DNA of 64,000 nt, from positions 1 through 64,000 of IMG/VR virus record IMGVR_UViG_3300035242_000035; one strand, given 5' to 3'. Below the pieces are notes generated by a model, which was given only the letters and a program-made list of their open reading frames with translations, did not search any database and was not told the DNA's origin. This stretch comes from a virus. This document shows, in pieces, positions 40,786 to 48,875 of the stretch (the first letter of the stretch is position 1; each line of letters starts with the position of its first letter). A program made the position numbers and the translations under genes.

Positions 40786-41526
40786 GTGAATCGCGTTCTC
40801 GCAATCGCCCTCGTCGTTCTGTCCGCTCTTCCGCCGGTGTCGCTGCCGCGCTTCGTCGACCCTCTGGGGTACGACCGGACGGGGCTGTTGGCCAAGCAGA
40901 TACAGAAGACGGAGGAGGAGATGTCGCGCCAGGCCCCAGAGCTCTACAGGCGCCTCGTCTCGTCGGAGAAGGACCGCCGGTGCTTTTGGTTGGCCTACGC
41001 CGTGCTCACCTCCGGCCGCATGGTGGATGTCGCCTACCGCGGCGTCGCTCGCGGGACGGCGCCGGAGGGAAGCATCAAGCTGGCCGAGGAGAACCGCACC
41101 AGGGTGGCGCTCGAGGCCGAACGGCTGGGCTGCACGGGCCCCAAGCTCCCAGACGGTGGTTACCCGGACTCCACGGGTTCGAAGACGCTGGACGATGCCC
41201 TCCGATATCTGGAGGACAGGATCGGGTCGAAGACCAGCGAGGGCTACCACCGCGCGCTGGATCCAGAGGAGCGCGCAATGGTGTCGGCCCACTTTCACGC
41301 ATGGCAGTCGTCGATCCCCGGGAGAGTCCAGGCCGGTATGTACGCAGCGAATGGGATAGGGCCTGCCGTGCCGCCCGGCACCGATATCCCGACCGAGCAC
41401 GCGGTGTTGGTCGCCGCGGCTACCGCAGCTGCGCTACTCGGGCCCGAGGCGGTCCCGCTCCTGCTGCGCCTCGTGGCCCCGGCCGCCGCGACTGCCCCGG
41501 CGATTCTCCAGGGCGCATCTCGCTGA
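40786..41526 (+). CDS. Exported or membrane-anchored protein, 246 aa
   Basis: GTG 40786 follows AAAAGGAGTGAG. Signal peptide or anchor in residues 1-18 (MNRVLAIALVVLSALPPV), a long helical ectodomain with one disulfide-capable pair of cysteines, and a hydrophobic C-terminal segment near residues 204-240 (AVLVAAATAAALLG onward). Membrane anchoring at both ends would resemble a spanin-like or tail-related protein; not established. Confidence 0.6.
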   Translation: MNRVLAIALVVLSALPPVSLPRFVDPLGYDRTGLLAKQIQKTEEEMSRQAPELYRRLVSSEKDRRCFWLAYAVLTSGRMVDVAYRGVARGTAPEGSIKLAEENRTRVALEAERLGCTGPKLPDGGYPDSTGSKTLDDALRYLEDRIGSKTSEGYHRALDPEERAMVSAHFHAWQSSIPGRVQAGMYAANGIGPAVPPGTDIPTEHAVLVAAATAAALLGPEAVPLLLRLVAPAAATAPAILQGASR

Positions 41527-41590
41527 CCACGGAGCCCTATTCGGTCGTGAACTCGCGCGCGGCGACAGAGCCCGCTGCGCGCCGAGACGT

Positions 41591-41836
41591 TCATGACCCA
41601 GCGACAGTCTTCACGGCGCGCGGGTGGTCCGGCTGCACGAAGGCGAGGTCCATCGGATCCGGCGGATAGAGCGGCAAAACCTCCACGCCGGAGCCGATGT
41701 TCACCCCCCTCGGGTACTCAGCAGCGGCGCGCTCGGCGCCCTCGCGGCCGTAGGGGCCCAGGCAGTACGACACGGCCTCGCCGTACTCGACGGCGTGCAC
41801 GCGCACGACGTAGAGCGTCTCCTCGTTGGGGTCCAT
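41591..41836 (-). CDS. Hypothetical protein, 81 aa
   Basis: ATG 41836 preceded by GAGAGG. Beta start EETLYVVRVHAVEYGEAVS then YCLGPYGREGAERAAAEYP. It is the last gene of the short leftward operon from the promoter at 42683. Function unknown. Confidence 0.6.
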   Translation of the reverse strand: MDPNEETLYVVRVHAVEYGEAVSYCLGPYGREGAERAAAEYPRGVNIGSGVEVLPLYPPDPMDLAFVQPDHPRAVKTVAGS

Positions 41837-42284
41837 CCAGGCACCTCTCATTTCCGATCTCGATTGAACGCCCCCGTATCGCCGGGAGCCACGCGGGGGA
41901 TGATGGAGCTCGGCCCCATTCAGACAGCACCCACATGGAGTCCCGCGCGTGGTTGAGGTGTTCGCGAACCACGTCAAGCGCTCGTGCGCGGACGTCATGG
42001 CTCACGTCACCGACGCCGCCGATCAGTTGGCCGAGGTCCCAGTTCGCCCACGCGTCCGGGTGGTCGAAGAGGTAGTTTCGGGCTGATCGGACGACATCCG
42101 CCGGGCTCATGTTGCGGACGAGCCGGACGCTGAAGCGCCCGTCGCCAAGGTCGGTCTGGGCGGCGAAGGCGGTGTCCTGCGCCAGCCACCCCGCGGGCAG
42201 CGCCTGCCGCACGTCCTCCACCGTCGCCGAGGAGTCGAACAGCGCACGTGGACCGACGTCGGAGTTGAGGTCGATGTGAACCAT
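41718..42284 (-). CDS. Hypothetical protein with long 3' overlap
   Basis: ATG 42284 opens MVHIDLNSDVGPRALFD; a convincing fold extends to about residue 120 (DVREHLNHARDSMWVLSEWG). Beyond that the frame runs into Arg-rich sequence and overlaps the next gene by 119 bases, unlike other overlaps here. A one-base shift near the C5 run at about 41893 would end it at a TGA near 41845. The true 3' end is uncertain. Confidence 0.5.
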   Translation of the reverse strand: MVHIDLNSDVGPRALFDSSATVEDVRQALPAGWLAQDTAFAAQTDLGDGRFSVRLVRNMSPADVVRSARNYLFDHPDAWANWDLGQLIGGVGDVSHDVRARALDVVREHLNHARDSMWVLSEWGRAPSSPAWLPAIRGRSIEIGNERCLDGPQRGDALRRARARRRVRRGRVVLPGPLRPRGRRARRC

Positions 42285-42286
42285 GA

Positions 42287-42622
42287 TCAGCGACCCTCAG
42301 CCTTAGCGCGAGCGTTCCGGGCCATCTCCACCAGCCGGTTCCAGGCCGGACTACCGATCTCGTCGTCGAAATCCACCAGCGCGACCGTCACATCGTAGGT
42401 GTCCGGTGCGGCGGCGATGAGGCGGGCGTTGGCCTCGCTATCGCGCTCGGCTCTGAGCCCGCACGCACCTGGCGCCTCCCTCCACGTCTGCGGACGACTC
42501 GCCGTGTTGGCGGGCCAGAGAATGGATTCGATCAGCGCGCCCGGCGCGACCGGATGCAAGGCCCTCAGCCTCTTCATGTCTGGATTCCAGCCCCACGGGC
42601 CTGGCGTGTGCTTCGCGTCCAC
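42287..42622 (-). CDS. HTPGPW-type phage protein
   Basis: GTG 42622 with GAAAAGGAGAGG upstream; first gene after the promoter at 42683. Starts MDAKHTPGPWGWNPD and has SEANARLIAAAPDTYDV, the hallmark of a small phage protein family that is very common and uncharacterised. 111 residues. Confidence 0.8.
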   Translation of the reverse strand: MDAKHTPGPWGWNPDMKRLRALHPVAPGALIESILWPANTASRPQTWREAPGACGLRAERDSEANARLIAAAPDTYDVTVALVDFDDEIGSPAWNRLVEMARNARAKAEGR

Positions 42623-42682
42623 GTGCGAACCTCTCCTTTTCCTGCGGTCGACGCCAGAGCGACACCGGCCGAAGCGGGAGCA

Positions 42683-42710
42683 ATAATACGCAATCGGAGT
42701 CCGATTGCAA
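42683..42710 (-). promoter_or_regulatory. Phage promoter with perfect internal palindrome (copy 3)
   Basis: Leftward: -35 TTGCAA at 42710-42705, 16-base spacer, -10 TATTAT at 42688-42683. Segment 42690-42708 is a perfect 9-1-9 inverted repeat (GCAATCGGA-N-TCCGATTGC), so the site is probably bound by a dimeric regulator. It is the best member of the promoter set and serves the 41591-42622 genes. Confidence 0.85.
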
Positions 42711-42823
42711 GTCCAAACGCCTAGAGACGCGCACCGGGCGCGCCTCCGGGTATGCTGGGCCGACCATGCACAGCCAGCTCACCAACCGGCACGGCCACTT
42801 CGGGCCGAGCGCGGGAGATCGCC

Positions 42824-43294
42824 GTGGGTAATGGGACCAAGATGGCTTCATTCTGGCGTGGATTCCTCAGCGCCTTCGACCTGCTCGGCAGCCTCTTCCG
42901 ACCGACGTGGTCCCTCAGGGCCCGCGCGATCCGGGCGATGCCCGACGCCCAGGCGCTTGCCTCCGATTGGCGCGCCATCGGCCGCGACTTCTCGGCGGTG
43001 ATGCCCAGGCCCGGCGACCTAGCGGTGGAGATCGACGATGGCCTCACGGCCAGGGTCTCACCGGAAATCGCCGGACCGGACCGGGTGAGATTCGCGCTGC
43101 CTTCCGTCGACCTGCTGCGCCCCGGCTTCTCGCACTTCCGCAGCGACGGCTGGCCCTACTGCCCGCGGTGCGACAAGGACGAGGTCTACACCCTCGCCGG
43201 TGCGGCGAAAGGTCGCGCGCCGATCCTCGACGACCTGGCGCAGGACGCCACCTGTAATGGATGCGGCTGGTGCCTCGCGGTGCACGATGGGTAG
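42824..43294 (+). CDS. Zinc-ribbon-containing protein, 156 aa
   Basis: GTG 42824 with GGGAG upstream (ATG 42842 is an alternative). N-terminal helical segment WRGFLSAFDLLGSLFRPTW, beta middle, and CPRC...CNGCGWC near the C-terminus forming a C4 zinc site. Overlaps the small-terminase-like gene. Unrecognised. Confidence 0.6.
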   Translation: MGNGTKMASFWRGFLSAFDLLGSLFRPTWSLRARAIRAMPDAQALASDWRAIGRDFSAVMPRPGDLAVEIDDGLTARVSPEIAGPDRVRFALPSVDLLRPGFSHFRSDGWPYCPRCDKDEVYTLAGAAKGRAPILDDLAQDATCNGCGWCLAVHDG

Positions 43295-43907
43295 AGGGCC
43301 GAGCGTCGAGTCCCTCGCCGCGAAGTTCACCGACGCGGCGTCGCGCCTGCGCGCGGCCGTGACCGCCTCCGAGTTTCGCCGGCACGTCAACGCCGTGTTG
43401 GGCACCGTACCCAAAAGCCCTAGAGGGGCCGAGCTTCGGCTGACGGCGGAGGTCCAGGAGGAGGTGTGCGACCTCATTCGCATGGGGTGCACCTGGGAGG
43501 AGGCGGCCGCGGGCGTCGGCCTGGACGATAAGACGCTCCTGCGCTGGCAGTCCCTCGGGAGGCGGGCAAGTGGCGGAATTTACCGCGATTTCTTCGATGC
43601 CGTGGCCCAGGCCAGGAAGGGGAAGAAGCCCTGGTGGCTCCAGCAACTCCTCAGGGCCGGGAAGACGGACCCGGCCACCCTGCGCTGGCTCGGGGAGCGC
43701 GTCCTCAGGGAGGAGTTGCGCCCACCTCGAGTGGACGTGGAGGTAAACCAGGAACTGGAGCGGTTCGTGGGGCGGCTCAAGCGGAAGCTGCCGCCGGAGG
43801 TCTTCGAACTCGTCCTGGTCGCAGCCACGGAGGACGACGAGCCGGAGTCCCGGGACGCCGACGGGCTGCCGTCGGTTGCGGTCGAACCCGAGAAGGTGGA
43901 AACGTAG
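43287..43907 (+). CDS. Small-terminase-like helix-turn-helix protein (first of two)
   Basis: 206 residues, ATG 43287 overlapping the previous stop. A DNA-binding pattern LTAEVQEEVCDLIRMGCTW, EEAAAGVGLDDKTLLRWQS, then YRDFFDAVAQARKGKKPWWL fits phage small terminase or transposase-type HTH proteins. A later coiled-coil and acidic tail follow. Its layout parallels the 44274-44825 protein. Confidence 0.6.
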   Translation: MGRGPSVESLAAKFTDAASRLRAAVTASEFRRHVNAVLGTVPKSPRGAELRLTAEVQEEVCDLIRMGCTWEEAAAGVGLDDKTLLRWQSLGRRASGGIYRDFFDAVAQARKGKKPWWLQQLLRAGKTDPATLRWLGERVLREELRPPRVDVEVNQELERFVGRLKRKLPPEVFELVLVAATEDDEPESRDADGLPSVAVEPEKVET

Positions 43908-43956
43908 GTCAAGACCCAGTAGCGGGCCCACGCGCTACCGCGAGGAGGTTTAGAGG

Positions 43957-44241
43957 ATGGCTCGGTTCATCGCATGGCTTCGATACGTAATTACTCCGCG
44001 CAGTTACCCAGACCGCTGGCAGGATCGGCTTTTCCGGGGCCACGTTCATTGGGGGCCCATCACCATCTACGGCGCCAACGCGATGCACTGGGCCGTGAAT
44101 GTGTGGTTCCGCGGCGCGTACTGGTGCTTCCATCCCACCACGCGGACGTTCGGTGGGAAGTGGCGGTGGTACTTCTACGTGAGCCCCGATGGAACGCCCG
44201 CCAGAGCGACCTTCGCCCTGGGAGACGCGAGGGGTTCTTGA
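43957..44241 (+). CDS. Conserved phage protein with aromatic core, 94 aa
   Basis: ATG 43957 after GAGGAGG. The WGPITIYGANAMHWAVNVWF motif and WRWYFYVSPDGTPARAT are those of a widespread small phage protein whose role is unknown. Probably a beta-barrel domain. Confidence 0.7.
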   Translation: MARFIAWLRYVITPRSYPDRWQDRLFRGHVHWGPITIYGANAMHWAVNVWFRGAYWCFHPTTRTFGGKWRWYFYVSPDGTPARATFALGDARGS

Positions 44242-44273
44242 GGCCCCATCGCGTTCACCGGGCGGCATGAGGG

Positions 44274-44825
44274 ATGGCCAGCCGGCTGTCAAAGCTGCTA
44301 GGCGACGAGCTCGCACGACTCCGCGCCGCGCGGGCTCAGGCGCCTGGAGTCGCCCTCGAGCCGGTAGCGGAGCTGACGGACGAGGTGGTGGCGAGGCTGG
44401 CAGCCATCGTCCGCACGGGGGCCCCGAGGGCCACGGCAGCCGCCGCGATTGGCCTGAGGCCAGATCTGCTGACGACGTGGCGCGCGACTGGGCGAGAGGA
44501 CGCGGCGGCTGGGCGGCACGACACCCCCCACGCCAGGCTCGTTCATGCGCTGACCGTCGCGGCGGCCGAGGCGAAGGTGCTGTACTGGCAGCAGCTGCAG
44601 CGGGGGGCGGCCACCGGGCGGGACGAGGACGTGAGGGCGGCCCGGCTGGCGTTGGCGGCGCTGAACCAGCGGCGAGCGCGGGATTACGCGGACCCGAGAG
44701 GGGTCGGGCAGGACGCGGGCAGCGCTGGCCAGGATGGGGACGACGAGTTGGTGGTCAAGGTGGTGTTGGAGGCCCGAGCGCAGCACTCGGACGGCGGTGA
44801 CAACACCCAGGGTGACAGCGAATGA
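44274..44825 (+). CDS. Small-terminase-like helix-turn-helix protein (second of two)
   Basis: 183 residues. LTDEVVARLAAIVRTGAPRA, TAAAAIGLRPDLLTTWRATG and AEAKVLYWQQLQRGA match the same scheme as 43287-43907: HTH, helical linker, acidic C-terminus. It is closer to the large terminase gene than the other, but either or neither may pair with it. Confidence 0.6.
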   Translation: MASRLSKLLGDELARLRAARAQAPGVALEPVAELTDEVVARLAAIVRTGAPRATAAAAIGLRPDLLTTWRATGREDAAAGRHDTPHARLVHALTVAAAEAKVLYWQQLQRGAATGRDEDVRAARLALAALNQRRARDYADPRGVGQDAGSAGQDGDDELVVKVVLEARAQHSDGGDNTQGDSE

Positions 44826-44917
44826 GGATCGCTGTGGACTCGGAGTGCGTGTTTAGGCGGCAGGACGGCCTCCCAGGCAATCACAAGTGGAGTACATATG
44901 TCGCACCCACCACCTAA
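44822..44917 (+). CDS. Possible 31-residue ORF entering repeat copy B
   Basis: ATG overlaps the previous stop; the ORF ends inside the 69-base repeat at a TAA. Translation signal is only coupling. May be a chance ORF. Confidence 0.25.
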   Translation: MRIAVDSECVFRRQDGLPGNHKWSTYVAPTT

Positions 44918-44949
44918 AATAGGACGGCGAAAATCAAGTACTTGCGCGG
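44881..44949 (+). repeat. 69-base dispersed repeat, copy B
   Basis: Partner of the repeat at 38700-38768 (57/69 identical). Here it ends in AAGTACTTGCGCGG, with an 8-base palindrome AAGTACTT. From 44950 to 45074 I see no further gene. Confidence 0.85.
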
Positions 44950-45074
44950 TGGCGTCCGAAGTCAGGACGAATCGTCTCGTGCAAGGCTGCGCAAGCTATC
45001 GATTTTGCTGGTGACGAAAGTGGCACGAGTGGTGCTTTGTCTTTGGCTCGCAGAAGCCAATCATGGAGGCCCCG

Positions 45075-45488
45075 ATGACCCGCCAGGACGCAGCCCAGAG
45101 GATCACCGAGAAGCTGAACGCGGAGGGGTACGAGGCGAAGGCGTGGAACGGTGGCGCGAAGGTCCGCGTCTACGTCTCCTACGAGGGCAAAGAGCGCGGG
45201 TTCGTCGAGGTCGGCAGCGACCGGAAGTCCACCGAGAAGGGCTGCTCGACGATCCAGGGGGTCCAGGGCTCCGTGTCGCGGCACGTCTGCGGTCTGTTCG
45301 GCAAGTACGAGGAGTTCACCGACGCGCCCGCAGTTGAGCAGACCTTCCACGGCGTGCCGGCGTGGAAGCTGAAGAAACTTGCGCGCGAGGGTCTGATCTC
45401 GATCTCCGGCCTGACCGAGGACCAGATCGTCGAGGCCGTGCGCCTCGGGGTGATCTCCGAGTCCGACGCGATGAACCGCGACTGCTAG
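45075..45488 (+). CDS. Hypothetical protein, 137 aa
   Basis: ATG 45075 is preferred to 45063 because GGAGG sits seven bases before it. N-terminal KVRVYVSYEGKERGFVEV is beta-like; the second half (LISISGLTEDQIVEAVRLG) is helical. Function unknown. Confidence 0.65.
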   Translation: MTRQDAAQRITEKLNAEGYEAKAWNGGAKVRVYVSYEGKERGFVEVGSDRKSTEKGCSTIQGVQGSVSRHVCGLFGKYEEFTDAPAVEQTFHGVPAWKLKKLAREGLISISGLTEDQIVEAVRLGVISESDAMNRDC

Positions 45489-45532
45489 CCGTGATGCCGA
45501 AAGGCGATCCTGCCGGAAAAGGAGCTTTAAAA

Positions 45533-46255
45533 ATGCTGCGACAGATCAAGAACGCCGATATGCAACCGGACGTGCCGCACCGCGGCTATCTGGAGACGTA
45601 CGCCTACTACCCGGGGATGATGCCGGGGCTCGACGAGGGCGAACTCCTCGCCTGCGTGTCGCCGGGATCGCCTTACGACGCGTCCGCCTGGCTTCGCGGT
45701 CCAGAGGAAGAGGTGCTCGCCGAGCTGGAGCGCCGCGTTTTCGACCAGTGGCCCCGGGATCAGGTTGGCGCCTCGTTCGCCAAGCGGCTCGTCAGAGACC
45801 TTCGCGAGTACCGGGTCGTCGCGATGGTGCTCCGCCGCCTCGGTTGGGTCGCGCTCGTCAGGTTGTACGAACCGGCGCAGCGCGAGACGGATCGTCTTGC
45901 CCGAGCGATGCTCCTTTCCTGGATCCGTGCGGAGTTGTTCGCCTTCGCGCCTGGGTGCGGCACACCCGACGTCAAGGAGAAACTGCTCAAGGGCGTGACG
46001 GTCGGGTACGCACCGGGACGCGCGCCCGCGAACGGCGCGGCCCTGGCTCATCTCGTGTACCGCGACGAGGGCGGGGCGTGGCGACTGAGCGCCAGCGAAG
46101 GGGGCGCGAGCTACCACGGCCCGGTCTTCCTCGAGGATGGGGAGGCGCGTCGGGAGGCGGCCCACCTCTACGGCGCCGGGATGGCACCGAACAGGTATCC
46201 GCGCGGCGCAACGGCGCCTCCGGAACGGGCCGCCCCGATCCTGATCGCCGGATGA
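45533..46255 (+). CDS. Hypothetical protein, 240 aa
   Basis: ATG 45533 with AAAAGGAG upstream; an in-frame start at 45494 is less likely. Mostly helical with an Arg-rich middle (EYRVVAMVLRRLGWVALV) and a beta C-terminal part (ALAHLVYRDEGGAWRLSASE). No domain recognised. Confidence 0.65.
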   Translation: MLRQIKNADMQPDVPHRGYLETYAYYPGMMPGLDEGELLACVSPGSPYDASAWLRGPEEEVLAELERRVFDQWPRDQVGASFAKRLVRDLREYRVVAMVLRRLGWVALVRLYEPAQRETDRLARAMLLSWIRAELFAFAPGCGTPDVKEKLLKGVTVGYAPGRAPANGAALAHLVYRDEGGAWRLSASEGGASYHGPVFLEDGEARREAAHLYGAGMAPNRYPRGATAPPERAAPILIAG

Positions 46256-46320
46256 CGCCGCCCTGTCCGTGAGCGGGAGGACTCAGTAACCACAAACCAA
46301 AAGAGAGGAGATTTCCGGAA

Positions 46321-46707
46321 ATGGGAACGAATCTGGTACCCGGGCGCTCGAGGGACCGCGAGGCCGTCCAGGCCGACCTCGAGAGGAAGAAGGGCGAGGT
46401 TGAGGCCGCTTACGCGGCGGTGAAGAGCGCGGAGGCGCTGCACGAGATGGTCCGACGCGAGGCCGCCACGCTGGGCGACGAGCTGCGCGCACTGGAGTTC
46501 GCTCCGAACGCGACCGTGACGCACGACGTGTTCGAGCCGTTCTCGATGAATGACGAGGAGGTCCACTACCGGCTCAGAAAAGGAGAACGGGTGCAGGCGT
46601 CGCGGTCTCCCCAGCGAGTCGCAGTGACGCGCGCCGACGGTCGGACCTTCGAGGTCTACTCTGGCTTCGTCGAATTCGACGCGGGAGACCAGGAGCCTGA
46701 CCGATGA
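46321..46707 (+). CDS. Hypothetical protein, 128 aa
   Basis: ATG 46321 follows GAGAGGAG. Residues 12-60 form a coiled coil (DLERKKGEVEAAYAAVKSAE), then a beta part (ATVTHDVFEPF, RVAVTRADGRTFEVYSG). Coupled to the next gene by ATGA. Confidence 0.65.
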   Translation: MGTNLVPGRSRDREAVQADLERKKGEVEAAYAAVKSAEALHEMVRREAATLGDELRALEFAPNATVTHDVFEPFSMNDEEVHYRLRKGERVQASRSPQRVAVTRADGRTFEVYSGFVEFDAGDQEPDR

Positions 46708-47126
46708 GCGCACACCTTGAGGACATCGGGACGGTCGTTCTCACCCCAGAAGAGCGGCGTCTGGACGACTTCGACTCGCCGGCCGCGCGCGAGGCCCGCT
46801 TCCGCTCGTTCTACGGCCTCCCTGGCGAACGACCGCTCACGGAGCACGACCTCGAGATCGCTCTCGGCGTGGCGCGTGGTGAGGAAGACGGCGCGGCCCG
46901 CGAACGGCTCGTCGCCGAGGTGGTGCAGCGCCTGGAGTTGATGCGGTCGTCCGGCCGCCTGGAGCGGTTGGCCTCGGACGCATCAGACCTCTGCGTCCTC
47001 ACCGCGGTCGCTGAGTTCGACCGGGACTGGAGCGAGGAGCAGCACCGCCGGGCCGTCGCGCTGGTGGGCCGGATCCAGACAACCCTCATGTTATTGGCGG
47101 GCCAGTTCGTGCGGGTGCCGCTATGA
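46704..47126 (+). CDS. Hypothetical helical protein, 140 aa
   Basis: ATG overlaps the previous stop. All-helix prediction; FRSFYGLPGERPLTEHDLEI resembles the start of the 39721-40059 protein. Coupled on both sides. Confidence 0.65.
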   Translation: MSAHLEDIGTVVLTPEERRLDDFDSPAAREARFRSFYGLPGERPLTEHDLEIALGVARGEEDGAARERLVAEVVQRLELMRSSGRLERLASDASDLCVLTAVAEFDRDWSEEQHRRAVALVGRIQTTLMLLAGQFVRVPL

Positions 47127-47347
47127 GGGCTCCTAGTCCTTGGCGCACCACGCGCGCCCCCACGCCGAAGAAGTGGGCGGTCCGCGTCGACGGCAAGGTC
47201 GTGCAGGAGATCGAGGTGCTCGGCGCCAGCAACGCGGCGTCGGAGTACTTCCGGGCGGAAGCGAAGGCTGGTCGCTACCCGCCACGATGTAAGGTCGGCC
47301 AGATGGTGTTCCGCAACAGCCTCCACGCCGCCGCCGAGGGACGATGA
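47123..47347 (+). CDS. Hypothetical protein, 74 aa
   Basis: ATG coupled to the previous stop. Beta pair WAVRVDGKVVQEIEVLG and a helix; single cysteine. Function unknown. Confidence 0.6.
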   Translation: MRAPSPWRTTRAPTPKKWAVRVDGKVVQEIEVLGASNAASEYFRAEAKAGRYPPRCKVGQMVFRNSLHAAAEGR

Positions 47348-47682
47348 TGCTGCGTGAGGCCCTCCGCCGGTTGTGGTGGCGCCTGACTGGTGCGGAGCGA
47401 GCGCCGGACGGGGATTCCTGCGAGGCCCTCGAGCTGTTCGCCGACGGAGAGTTGCCTCCGGAAGCCGCCGAGGACTTCCGAGGACACCTGGTGGCATGCG
47501 CGCGCTGTCAGCAGGGACTCCTGGACCACCTCCAACTCGAAGCCTTGGCGGAGCGCGCCACCCGCCTGTTGCGCGAGGTGGCGATGCCGGTGCACTGTGC
47601 TCAGTGCGGCGAGGCCGTGAAATGCGGGGGCTGCGGCACGCCGGTCTTCGTACAGGACGTGGCAGGGAAGAGGGCGTCTTGA
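47344..47682 (+). CDS. zf-HC2 (anti-sigma-type) zinc-finger protein
   Basis: 112 residues, ATG 47344 or 47347. CEALELFADGELPPEAAEDF then HLVACARCQ is the zf-HC2 pattern (C-x~24-H-x3-C-x2-C) of anti-sigma factors. A second metal site CAQC...CGGC lies near the C-terminus. No transmembrane segment, so it would be a soluble binder, perhaps of host sigma factor. Confidence 0.6.
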   Translation: MMLREALRRLWWRLTGAERAPDGDSCEALELFADGELPPEAAEDFRGHLVACARCQQGLLDHLQLEALAERATRLLREVAMPVHCAQCGEAVKCGGCGTPVFVQDVAGKRAS

Positions 47683-47933
47683 CCGCAGAGCACGAACAGC
47701 GCGAGGCCGAATGCTCGACGGCCATCGCCATCGTCCGCGCCCCGAACGGCGAGGCTGGCTCCTCGGACGATGCGGTCCAGACGTTGACCTCGGGGGAGAT
47801 GCCGCTGCGAGCAGCTCGAGCCTGGGCGCAGCGGGCCTGCGAGGCGCTCGGGGCGCGAGGTGCGACGTGGACTATCACCGAAATTCACGAGGTCGAGGCG
47901 CTGCGGGAGAGCGAGGGCCCGGCTCATGGGTGA
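47679..47933 (+). CDS. Hypothetical protein, 84 aa
   Basis: TTG 47679 overlaps the previous stop (TTGA). Contains EAECSTAIAIVRAPNG and AARAWAQRACEALGARG, a small alpha/beta peptide. Low translation signal beyond coupling. Confidence 0.5.
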   Translation: MTAEHEQREAECSTAIAIVRAPNGEAGSSDDAVQTLTSGEMPLRAARAWAQRACEALGARGATWTITEIHEVEALRESEGPAHG

Positions 47934-48489
47934 CCAGGACAAGGAGGCGCGAAGACCCAAGGAGCGGCGGATCCGGGCAGTGGCCCGCGGAGCCGAATCG
48001 TCGGATCAGTCCTGTAAATCTCTGATTTCGCAGCACTCAGCCGCGGCGCCGAAACGTCAGGAGTCGGGGCGCGCGCGGACGGACGCGGGCAAACACAGCC
48101 CGGCCGACCCGGTGCCTCTCGACGTCCCGGAGCACGCTCAGAAGGCGTTGCTCCAGAATCCCGCCGCTGTCCGCCTCTTGGCGATGGCGCGCGCCGGCCG
48201 CCGGTTGGTCGTCCACACCCCGCGCAAGGACGGGGAGGCCGCGATGCTGCGCAGGCTGACCGCCGTCCTGACCCTGGAGAAGCTCGCCGCGGACCCCAAC
48301 GGAAGAGCGACCAGGAAACCGGACGTGGCCTGGCTGGTGGGCGTAACGGACCTCGGCGGGGTGGTGGTCTGCGGGCCCTCCCGAGCGCACGGCTGGTCCA
48401 GCGCGAAGCCGTGGGCGCTCAGGGCCGGGGCGGAGTTCTGGCTGGGCGTGATGGACGAGCTCTGCGGCGACGCGAAAGGAGAGGTGTGA
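47926..48489 (+). CDS. Hypothetical protein, 187 aa
   Basis: ATG 47926 overlaps the previous frame by eight bases. Basic disordered first 60 residues, then a folded half with beta strands (WLVGVTDLGGVVVCGPSRA) and a helix. Unrecognised. Confidence 0.6.
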   Translation: MGDQDKEARRPKERRIRAVARGAESSDQSCKSLISQHSAAAPKRQESGRARTDAGKHSPADPVPLDVPEHAQKALLQNPAAVRLLAMARAGRRLVVHTPRKDGEAAMLRRLTAVLTLEKLAADPNGRATRKPDVAWLVGVTDLGGVVVCGPSRAHGWSSAKPWALRAGAEFWLGVMDELCGDAKGEV

Positions 48490-48875
48490 TGCAGGACGAG
48501 AAGAACTCGACGGGGGTGGCGGGCCTGATCCTTCGATGCGTCCATGGCAGTGCGATCCGCGACGGCGCGGGCGAGGCCCTAGAACCTCCGTGCGGCTGTC
48601 GTGCTGATGGGTGGTTGACCGTCGCCAGACCACCAAAGAAGTCCGAGCGCCTATGTGGCGCTGATGTGCGCTGCCCTGTGGACCGGGGCCGGCTCGCAGA
48701 CGTAGCGCCCGATTACCAGTTCCTCCCGGACGACGCGACGCAGTACGACGATACCGGCGTCCACCTCCAGGCCCACTGCGAGAGGGGTTGCCTGCTCCAT
48801 ATCCACGTGACGCCGACAAGCTTTCGCGTCGAAGCGTGGGGCAAAGGTCTCGAGTTCGCCGGGCGGGGCGCATGA
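48489..48875 (+). CDS. Cysteine-rich hypothetical protein, 128 aa
   Basis: ATG 48489 follows GAAAGGAGAGG. Five cysteines (CVHG, CGCRADG, CGADVRC, CERGCL) suggest zinc binding. Coupled by ATGA to the next gene. Confidence 0.6.
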   Translation: MQDEKNSTGVAGLILRCVHGSAIRDGAGEALEPPCGCRADGWLTVARPPKKSERLCGADVRCPVDRGRLADVAPDYQFLPDDATQYDDTGVHLQAHCERGCLLHIHVTPTSFRVEAWGKGLEFAGRGA

